A program made the position numbers and the translations under genes. A model generated the notes under the pieces. It was not told where the DNA came from, searched no databases, and saw only the letters and a list, made by a program, of their open reading frames with translations. Shown piece by piece: positions 1-4,751 of a stretch of 6,458 nt of DNA. The stretch lies in contig JAJRTT010000347.1 in assembly GCA_024278155.1 (NCBI GenBank), positions 1 through 6,458 of the forward strand. The letters run 5' to 3'. Positions within the stretch are counted from its first letter, which is position 1. The number at the start of each line of letters is the position of its first letter. Source of the stretch: Bacteroidota bacterium. GTDB taxonomy: Bacteria; Bacteroidota; Bacteroidia; Bacteroidales; JAADJA01.

Positions 1-558
1 CCCCTCAAAACGCTTCAATTTGGAATTGCCATATTTCAAGGTTTTCTTTCTGATTTTATCTTCGGGCTTTGGAATGAGCAGGTGTTTTTCCGACTTGGAA
101 TAAAACTTATCGGCATAACAGATGATTTTTTCCTCCACGCTTACGGGCAACATATCGCGCTTGGGCAATGGGAAATTTGATTTCTCGATATCCTTTTTTG
201 AAAGCCCCACCCCCACATGTGTTTCACAAACCCTGGCTATTTCGGGAAAACCCTCTTTTTCAAGGATTTCCCTGCCGAGATAAGTATGGCCAATATACCG
301 GTACTTTCCATGGCAACCAATATCAGGGGCGTTGGTCTTGATGATCCCGATATCGTGCAACATGGCACCTTTCAGGATAAACTTTATGTCGGGGTTCAGA
401 TGGGGGTTATGCTCCGCAATTTTCAAGGCCAGTTCGGTCACTTTCACACAATGGATAAAATAATATTTATGCGCAACACTTCCGGCAGGATAATATTTAT
501 CAATAACCGCCAAAACTTTTTTCGGAATCTTAAATGAATATTCTAAGTCGTAAAGCAT
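1..558 (-). CDS. HD-domain (HDIG-type) phosphohydrolase-like protein, C-terminus cut by window edge
   Basis: 186 codons are open from the ATG at 558-556 to the left edge, so the C-terminus is missing. The protein carries the ordered metal-binding residues of the HD superfamily: His36 in the first helix, His68-Asp69 in the motif LHDIGI (67-72), further histidines at His91 and His114, and Asp150 in YADKF. HD proteins are cytoplasmic metal-dependent phosphohydrolases acting on nucleotides or other phosphate esters; the HDIG subgroup is broad and the substrate cannot be told from sequence. There is no signal peptide or membrane segment. The start is chosen because the frame opens with MLYDLEYSFKIPKK, and the domain starts about 30 residues later as usual. 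It lies 154 nt downstream of the CDF gene on the same strand, so co-transcription is possible but not shown. The call to superfamily is firm; substrate is unknown. Confidence 0.85.
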   Translation of the reverse strand, partial: MLYDLEYSFKIPKKVLAVIDKYYPAGSVAHKYYFIHCVKVTELALKIAEHNPHLNPDIKFILKGAMLHDIGIIKTNAPDIGCHGKYRYIGHTYLGREILEKEGFPEIARVCETHVGVGLSKKDIEKSNFPLPKRDMLPVSVEEKIICYADKFYSKSEKHLLIPKPEDKIRKKTLKYGNSKLKRFEG

Positions 559-712
559 TGGTGTATTTTGAATATCATAAACTCATTTTGAAAAACCCAA
601 AAAAAAGACAAAATCAACTGAACAATAATTAAAAGTTATGCGTTAGGGGTTGTAAGCTTTGCATTTAACAAATATCCATTAACTTTTCAACTCATAACCA
701 TTAACCCTATTA

Positions 713-1579
713 CTAATCAATATCCTTTACCGGCTCCACATGGATATTTATATCGAGCGGGGCAATCTTGCTTTTCAGCCCCAACTCAATCTTGTCACAC
801 AAATTATGCGATTCTTTTACGCTCATACCGCCCGGTACGTTCAAATGAAAATCGAGGTATTTATAAGGCCCGGATTTTCGCGAACGGACTTTGTGGTAAG
901 AAATTTCCCCTTGCATGAACCCCGACAAAATTTCATCCACCAATTTAAGGTCTTCATCGGGAAGGGCAACATCCACAAGCGGTTGGTACGCATTTCTTAT
1001 AAGGGAATACGCTTCCTTCAAAATAATCAATGCGACGAGAATTGCAATTACCGGATCCAGGACATGTAAATCCGTCAACCAAATAATAAACATACCGATC
1101 GCCACGCCCACCGAGGTATAAATATCGGTTTTTAAATGCAATGCATCAGCTTCGAGTGCAATCGAGTCTGTTTCTTTCGCAACCTTATAAAGCCTTCTCG
1201 ATACAAAAAAATTCACGATGGCAGAAACACTCATCACAATGATACCAAGGTATAGGAAATCAATTGGCTTGTGGTCCACAAACTTTTTTATGGCTTCGTA
1301 AACAATCCAGAATGCGGCCACCAAAATCAACAAACCCTCCACGACACCTGAAACATTCTCGATCTTGCCATGACCATAGGGATGCTCTTTATCGGGTGGC
1401 AAACCCGAAACCTTCACCGAAAAAAAAGCAATAACAGAAGCCACAAGGTCAATGGTAGAATGAATCGCTTCGGAAATAATACTAACCGAACCGCTCAATA
1501 TCCCGACCACAATCTTGATGACGATCAGGAACAGATTGGAAAATATCGAAAGCCTTGCTGTTTTAACTTTTTTATTCAA
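713..1579 (-). CDS. Cation diffusion facilitator (CDF) family transporter, probably zinc
   Basis: An inner-membrane cation/proton antiporter that exports divalent metal. Counting from the TTG at 1579-1577, the protein is about 288 residues, normal for the family. Membrane helices cover roughly residues 12-190. The transmembrane metal site is visible as HxxxD in helix 2 (AIHSTIDL) and HxxxD in helix 5 (ALHLKTDIY), the H/D pattern associated with Zn/Cd carriers rather than the D/D pattern of FieF-like ones. The loop motif DKEHPYGHGKIE and a ferredoxin-like C-terminal domain with conserved histidines (HKVRSRKSGPY, HVEP) follow. Start choice: family similarity begins at NKKVKTARLS, and a perfect TAnnTTTG box (1604-1611, minus) lies just upstream. 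Alternative ATGs at 1624 and 1693 would add a prefix encoded antisense to a foreign gene remnant and would place that box inside the gene. The start is moderately sure; the family is very sure. Confidence 0.9.
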   Translation of the reverse strand: MNKKVKTARLSIFSNLFLIVIKIVVGILSGSVSIISEAIHSTIDLVASVIAFFSVKVSGLPPDKEHPYGHGKIENVSGVVEGLLILVAAFWIVYEAIKKFVDHKPIDFLYLGIIVMSVSAIVNFFVSRRLYKVAKETDSIALEADALHLKTDIYTSVGVAIGMFIIWLTDLHVLDPVIAILVALIILKEAYSLIRNAYQPLVDVALPDEDLKLVDEILSGFMQGEISYHKVRSRKSGPYKYLDFHLNVPGGMSVKESHNLCDKIELGLKSKIAPLDINIHVEPVKDID

Positions 1580-1603
1580 AATCCAGTTGATTAGAATCAG
1601 GCA

Positions 1604-1635
1604 CAAAGATAAAACTACTTGCATCAAAAAAACAA
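1604..1635 (-). promoter_or_regulatory. Candidate Bacteroidota promoter for the CDF gene
   Basis: On the minus strand TATCTTTG (1611 to 1604) matches the TAnnTTTG -7 box exactly. A TTG (1635 to 1633) lies 21 nt upstream, fitting the -33 element. Transcription would start near 1598 and give a leader of about 19 nt to the TTG codon at 1579. This supports the short form of the transporter. Confidence 0.5.
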
Positions 1636-1895
1636 GAGGATTTAAAAATCGGTTATCTCGGGCGCTACAATGCCAATGAAGAGTATTTCCCAATAGGTAT
1701 CACAACAACGACACCCTCGACATCCACATCCCCATTGCCGAAGCAAGAAGTTTCAAGCAGGAACTTGACAAGGTAAAAGTCACCGGAACCCGGCAATTGC
1801 TTAAAAACGGGGCAACCGAAATCACTTCCGACATTAAAACCACCCATCCCGGAACAGGTTCGGAGTATTCCTTTGGTGGTGAAATTGTCCAGTAA
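1609..1895 (+). pseudogene. 3' remnant of a plus-strand gene, frameshifted
   Basis: Two plus-strand frames join into one protein-like tail. The frame with codons at 1609 onward reads KKQEDLKIGYLGRYNANEEY then FPIGI to about 1701. The frame ending at the TAA at 1893-1895 reads NNDTLDIHIPIAEARSFKQE and continues with charged, protein-like sequence to SFGGEIVQ. Passing from one to the other needs a net change of one base near 1700-1706, and neither frame has a credible start: the first is closed by a TGA at 1588, and the second by a TGA at 1677. The 5' part of the gene is absent, since that space is occupied by the CDF gene. I do not recognise the family. The mix of acidic/basic residues and short beta-like stretches suggests a C-terminal globular domain. 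It is a decayed fragment rather than an active gene. Confidence 0.55.
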
Positions 1896-2006
1896 ATGGG
1901 TTTTCTTTGATGGATGGCGTACCGGGATCAATTGACGACAATGAACATTAACCAAAATTCATTGATTTTATTTGAACAAAAAATTTAAAGCAAGCAAAAT
2001 ATTTTA

Positions 2007-2014
2007 TAATTTTG
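2007..2014 (+). promoter_or_regulatory. TAnnTTTG -7 box upstream of tRNA-Arg
   Basis: TAATTTTG is an exact match to the Bacteroidota -7 consensus, in AT-rich DNA. It lies 24 nt before the first base of the tRNA, leaving a short precursor leader of about 18 nt. No clear TTG -33 element is seen at the expected spacing; only TTTAAAG near 1984-1990 is in the right place. Confidence 0.55.
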
Positions 2015-2038
2015 CACCCGTTTTACGAAAAACATATT

Positions 2039-2112
<74 letters not shown>

Positions 2113-2127
2113 CAGAAACAAATGACT

Positions 2128-2165
2128 AAAGCCTGTATATGAACAATATGTGGGCTTTTTGCTTT
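2128..2165 (+). terminator. Intrinsic terminator of tRNA-Arg
   Basis: AAAGCCTGTATAT (2128-2140) pairs with ATATGTGGGCTTT (2146-2158) over 13 bp, including three G-T wobbles, around the loop GAACA. A T-rich tail (TTTTTGCTTT) follows. It starts 16 nt after the tRNA. Confidence 0.8.
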
Positions 2166-2425
2166 AAGATAGGTACAACAATGGGATGGTTTTCGCATCT
2201 GTAATGAGCTGAATTTGTGGTGCTCATAAAAGCGGTTTTTGCTTGTGTCTTCATTGCTGATGATTTTTAGTTCTAAATGCAAATCTCATTAGCAATAAAC
2301 CGGTTGGCCCGCTATCTTGCTCCGCCCTTGCCTTCATGCCATACCACCCCATTTATGAATCTTACCCGAAGGTTGGTTTTCCATAAACGAGTGGAAATTG
2401 TTTTTGTGCTGTTCCCGCACCCTTG
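2166..2425. other. Intergenic stretch with no recognised gene
   Basis: No reading frame here looks like a real protein. A small inverted repeat ATGAGC/GCTCAT with a 12-nt loop lies near 2204-2227. On the minus strand, short protein-like snatches occur in different frames between 2283 and 2425 but none can be assigned. The right end abuts the stop codon of the PglZ-like remnant, so this stretch may include the junction where the rest of that gene was lost. Confidence 0.4.
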
Positions 2426-2564
2426 TTATTCGACTATAATTAGTTTTAAATCACCAGAACCGATATTGACCAGTTCATCTTTAAATGAACTATCGGCATC
2501 AAAACAGAAAACTATTTTTCTTTTTTTCCTTCTTTTTTATATTTTGAATCTTGTCAATTATCAT
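2426..2564 (-). pseudogene. 5' remnant of a PglZ-like (BREX) gene, frameshifted and truncated
   Basis: The ATG at 2564-2562 stands 13 nt after the hipA stop. A weak AGGGA lies about 10 nt in front of it. The first frame reads MIIDKIQNIKKKEKKK and then stops after NSFLF. Removing one A from the A7 or A5 run at 2515-2527 joins it to a second frame reading IVFCFDADSSFKDEL and ending in DLKLIIVE before a TAA at 2428-2426. The restored 45-residue product matches what I know of BREX PglZ N-termini: a short amphipathic helix, a lysine-rich turn, a hydrophobic strand, F-D-x-D, then acidic helix FKDEL and a second hydrophobic strand. PglZ is an alkaline-phosphatase-fold protein of roughly 800 residues, so more than 90% would be missing. 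The open frame and protein-like composition are visible; the family is inferred from memory of the fold pattern. Confidence 0.42.
2460..2496. repeat. Bulged inverted repeat inside the PglZ-like remnant
   Basis: AGTTCAT (2472-2478) and ATGAACT (2485-2491) are perfect inverted copies around CTTTAA. CCGAT (2460-2464) and ATCGG (2492-2496) extend the stem, with a 7-nt bulge on one side. It lies within codons of the remnant, so it may be a by-product of coding sequence. A T-rich run follows about 20 nt later on the plus strand. Confidence 0.35.
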
Positions 2565-2577
2565 AAGACTTTTTCCC

Positions 2578-3882
2578 TTAAAATGTGGTCAATGTTGCGT
2601 TAATCATATCCCTTTTATTTGGGTCCACAGTCGTTTGTTCGGCATAATCGGGCCATTTTCCAATAACATCGCTTATTTGTTTAATAATCAGATCGGCTTT
2701 TTTTATGTTTATGGACTTGGCAAGTACCAGCAGGTCATTTTTTGAAATATTGTTTCGCTTGCCATTTACACTCAAAGCATGTCGGTTTACCCATTTACTT
2801 CCAGGGTCATAAGAATAGGACACGTCATAAGCGGGGGCAAGCTCCCAAGTCCCCCCTTCCTTTAACCTAAATGCAAAATTTTTCGTGTGATCATCGCAAT
2901 TGCTTGCCATTACATTAAATGCCATTCTGCGGAACATTTGTTCAGCATCGGGATAATGCAACCTCAACATGCGCATTGTTTGAAATAATTGCTCATAACC
3001 ATAACTCTGCACTTGATTATAGTCGTAATGTTGCATCGCACAAAAAGTTTGCACGTGATGCTTTATATCACTTCCTTCCCTGTCAAAACGTTTGGTCATA
3101 AAATGTGCCCTTCCATTTTCCTCTAACAACCTGCATTTGGTCATTTCAATTTCACAGTCTTTTGCCATTAATGAATAAGCCATCTCAATACGGCCATAGC
3201 CTTTTGGGTCTCCTAATTGTTCTTCATTTACACCATCCAATTTTAAAATCCAATGCTCAAAGCCTAAAGGTGCACGTGTTTGTCCTGACCTTACCTCTTC
3301 TGTTTTTTCATTGAATGCAATAATTGCTTTTGCCCTCATACCACCTGCTGATGTGCCCACTTTTAATATGTGGTCAAGAGACTCTTTTTCATCATTGCTA
3401 AGATTGGTATGAAATGTCTCTCTTTGGTTCAATATCTTTTTAGATAATTCTACCAGGCTATCAACTTCAATATTGAAAGTGTTTTTTGCTTTTTCAAACT
3501 GTGCCGGTTGAAATTCCAAAGCACCCATTCCCCGTGACCCTATAAAACAAAGTTTCTCGACAGGGTTCATTGAATCCGGTGATCTTCCTTGTTCTGCGAG
3601 CCAAGCATCAATTAATTGATTACCGTATTTATCCGGTAAGCAATCAGCAAGTAGGCCCGGCAATCCCTGAAAAGTATCTTCTTTGCTGTTTTTTGGAGGT
3701 AAGAGCTCGGGGAAACTATAAATGCGATCACCGTTACTTATTGGCATTTTAATTGGGGAAATATCCCAGTTCCTGTTTAGGAATTTCTTATCGTATTGGA
3801 AACTGGCTAAATTTCTGTTTTGATTCCAGCGTACGGCACCAACTAATTCGCCCCATATCTTTACTTCAGCAACATCTACCAT
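2578..3882 (-). CDS. hipA: HipA-family serine/threonine kinase toxin
   Basis: 434 residues, normal for full-length HipA. An N-terminal couple_hipA-like region covers about 5-125, with the LPGLLADCLPDKYGN motif at 74-88. The kinase core follows: Gly-rich loop GTSAGGMRAKA (176-186), GRAHFMTKRFDR (257-268), the catalytic loop NCDDHTKNFAF (328-338) with Asp330 as likely catalytic base, and the Mg-binding APAYDVS (349-355) with Asp353. All key residues are present, so the kinase looks active. HipA proteins phosphorylate tRNA synthetases or other translation factors and induce dormancy; the target here is unknown. The ATG at 3882 overlaps the hipB stop by 7 nt, which indicates translational coupling. 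The position matching the autophosphorylated Ser150 of E. coli HipA appears to be Thr177, followed by Ser178. A PglZ-like remnant starts 13 nt downstream. The family is sure. Confidence 0.93.
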   Translation of the reverse strand: MVDVAEVKIWGELVGAVRWNQNRNLASFQYDKKFLNRNWDISPIKMPISNGDRIYSFPELLPPKNSKEDTFQGLPGLLADCLPDKYGNQLIDAWLAEQGRSPDSMNPVEKLCFIGSRGMGALEFQPAQFEKAKNTFNIEVDSLVELSKKILNQRETFHTNLSNDEKESLDHILKVGTSAGGMRAKAIIAFNEKTEEVRSGQTRAPLGFEHWILKLDGVNEEQLGDPKGYGRIEMAYSLMAKDCEIEMTKCRLLEENGRAHFMTKRFDREGSDIKHHVQTFCAMQHYDYNQVQSYGYEQLFQTMRMLRLHYPDAEQMFRRMAFNVMASNCDDHTKNFAFRLKEGGTWELAPAYDVSYSYDPGSKWVNRHALSVNGKRNNISKNDLLVLAKSINIKKADLIIKQISDVIGKWPDYAEQTTVDPNKRDMINATLTTF

Positions 3883-4229
3883 TCTGATTCATTTATATTG
3901 GTTTTGTTATCATCCTTACTTCGTGCCCGCTTTCGTTTGTTCTTCTGCAATCTTGCATATTCAATGGGGCTTATTTCATCCTCTACATGGAAAACATCCA
4001 TTACATACAACAGATCCAACACACGTAACACCTGTATTAATGTAGCTATTGTTACTGTATCCCCTTTCTCTAAAGAAGTTAATGTTGAACGATTAATGCC
4101 TGCAGCATCTGCAACATCTTTCTGGGTCCTGTTTTGTTGTAACCGATGATGCTTAACAAAAGCTCCAATACTTTTAGCTATTGCAGCATCATTCATAGCT
4201 ATCCAGTTATTGTTGTTTATATCCATCAT
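3876..4229 (-). CDS. hipB: HipB-type XRE-family antitoxin/repressor
   Basis: 117 residues with one Cro/C1-type helix-turn-helix at about 18-73. The TQKDVADAAG helix is followed by the recognition helix INRSTLTSLEKGD and a helix LIQVLRVLDLL. A C-terminal tail ISPIEYARLQKNKRKRARSK is strongly basic and typical of antitoxins paired with this HipA type. It should bind its own promoter as a dimer and neutralise HipA. Two ATGs stand in tandem (4229 and 4226), and a third at Met12 is also possible; the first is taken because it is the farthest upstream in frame. It precedes hipA with a 7-nt overlap in the usual antitoxin-first order. Direct and inverted repeats upstream are candidate operators. Confidence 0.9.
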   Translation of the reverse strand: MMDINNNNWIAMNDAAIAKSIGAFVKHHRLQQNRTQKDVADAAGINRSTLTSLEKGDTVTIATLIQVLRVLDLLYVMDVFHVEDEISPIEYARLQKNKRKRARSKDDNKTNINESEW

Positions 4230-4238
4230 AAAACCTAT

Positions 4239-4292
4239 ATTATATGCTTAATGATTATTATATGCAGCAAATGTAATATTAATATCATTAAT
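4239..4292 (-). promoter_or_regulatory. Candidate HipB operator repeats
   Basis: Two direct copies of ATTATATGC lie at 4239-4247 and 4257-4265, 18 nt apart start to start, just upstream of hipB. A perfect inverted pair ATTAAT-ATC-ATTAAT lies at 4278-4292. Their position directly before a self-repressing antitoxin gene suggests operator sites. The DNA is very AT-rich, so chance repeats are possible. Confidence 0.4.
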
Positions 4293-4333
4293 AGCCAATG
4301 CCGGAGCTCTTATTTATTTAGTAGCAGGATTAT

Positions 4334-4408
4334 CTAACTACATTTATATAAAGGGGCCTTTTTATATGTGTTAAAACGACATTTCGCATTTTCATTAATA
4401 ATTATCAA
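4334..4408 (-). CDS. Possible 24-residue small protein with strong ribosome binding site
   Basis: On the minus strand AGGAGGT (4422 to 4416) stands 7 nt before a TTG codon at 4408. The frame runs 24 residues (MIIINENAKCRFNTYKKAPL then YKCS, reading the TTG as Met) to a TAG. A strong Shine-Dalgarno sequence is unusual in this phylum. A 13-residue frame (MTYFDKQMKPFIL, 4462-4421) ends exactly at the AGGAGG. There is no family match that I know. It could be a leader peptide in the hipBA 5' region, or a relic of a repeat element. Confidence 0.2.
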   Translation of the reverse strand: MIIINENAKCRFNTYKKAPLYKCS

Positions 4409-4482
4409 CTGATTTACCTCCTATAGTATAAATGGTTTCATCTGCTTATCAAAATATGTCATTGTTGTCCTATTTTAATAGC

Positions 4483-4495
4483 GTGCCTATGGCAC
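4483..4495. repeat. Short perfect palindrome GTGCC-TAT-GGCAC
   Basis: Five perfect base pairs with a 3-nt loop, followed on the plus strand by TTTTG. Similar small GTGCC/GGCAC palindromes occur, to my recollection, as parts of dispersed repeats in Bacteroidota genomes. It is too weak and lacks a T run long enough to be a convincing terminator. Confidence 0.35.
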
Positions 4496-4509
4496 TTTTG
4501 TAAGTTAGT

Positions 4510-4542
4510 GAAAGATACGAAATAACTTCCCCATTTAGGCAA
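4510..4542 (-). promoter_or_regulatory. Possible promoter directed towards hipBA
   Basis: On the minus strand TATCTTTC (4517 to 4510) matches seven of eight bases of the -7 box, and TTG (4542 to 4540) lies 22 nt upstream. If used, it gives hipBA a leader of about 275 nt that includes the palindrome at 4483-4495 and the small frames. No exact -7 box is seen closer to hipB; TAGGTTTT just before the start is a weaker match. Confidence 0.3.
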
Positions 4543-4566
4543 GTCCTTTTCACCTTTTACTTTGTT

Positions 4567-4639
4567 GGAAAAACATTGAACAAACTGTCTGTGTGTCGCC
4601 GAAGCTTTAGCGGAGGCACAGGCTGTTCGCAGTTTTTCC
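4567..4639. repeat. 73-nt imperfect palindrome (REP/MITE-like or structured RNA)
   Basis: Nested arms pair in order: GGAAAAAC (4567-4574) with GTTTTTCC (4632-4639), GAACA (4578-4582) with TGTTC (4624-4628), CTGTG (4589-4593) with CACAG (4617-4621), and CCG (4599-4601) with CGG (4611-4613) around the AAGCTTTAG loop. Small internal loops separate the arms. Four nested matches in one 73-nt block are hard to explain by chance. It is not next to a gene end, so a terminator role is unlikely. The GC-richer core stands out from its AT-rich surroundings. Confidence 0.6.
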
Positions 4640-4739
4640 GCTTCGTAAAAAACAAAAACAACAATGCCTGTTCTTCTGAACTTGTTTTGTAACTTTCACA
4701 AGGTCAAATCAGAGCTTACGAAAAAGATTTATTTTTCCG

Positions 4740-4747
4740 TATATTTG
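4740..4747 (+). promoter_or_regulatory. TAnnTTTG -7 box touching the AlbA_2 start codon
   Basis: TATATTTG is an exact consensus match and ends only 4 nt before the ATG at 4752. Transcription from it would begin at about the A of the ATG, giving a leaderless mRNA. No clear TTG -33 element is found at 19-23 nt upstream. Confidence 0.55.
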
Positions 4748-4751
4748 CAAA

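Larger units (their letters stand above)
4230..4751. other. 522-bp divergent intergenic region between hipB and the AlbA_2 gene
   Basis: No full gene is seen. Going from hipB outward it holds the candidate operator repeats, two very short minus-strand frames (one with a good Shine-Dalgarno sequence), a small GTGCC-TAT-GGCAC palindrome at 4483-4495, a possible minus-strand promoter at 4510-4542, a 73-nt imperfect palindrome at 4567-4639, and the plus-strand promoter box of the AlbA_2 gene. The dense palindromes suggest dispersed repeat elements accumulated here. Confidence 0.6.

Noticed and set aside
217..537. A 106-codon plus-strand frame near the left end
   Set aside because: It is antisense to the HD-domain gene, which has clear metal-binding motifs.
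1665..1955. A 96-codon minus-strand frame upstream of the CDF gene
   Set aside because: It is antisense to the plus-strand gene remnant, whose codons look protein-like, and it has no credible family or start.
2520..2526. A AAA AAG slippery heptamer in the PglZ-like remnant, possible programmed -1 frameshift
   Set aside because: A -1 shift there runs straight into a TAG. The join that restores the protein needs a +1 (or -2) change, and the restored frame is truncated after about 45 residues anyway, so decay is the simpler reading.
2277..2603. A 108-codon plus-strand frame overlapping the hipA end
   Set aside because: Low-complexity, hydrophobic composition, antisense to the PglZ-like remnant and the hipA 3' end; no domain seen.
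4344..4368. ATATAAAGG...CCTTTTTATAT as a terminator
   Set aside because: The arms match only with unpaired T residues, the stem is almost all A-T, and no gene ends beside it.
4567..4639. The 73-nt palindrome as a retron or similar msr-msd RNA
   Set aside because: No reverse transcriptase gene is present in the window and the block is shorter than typical retron RNAs.
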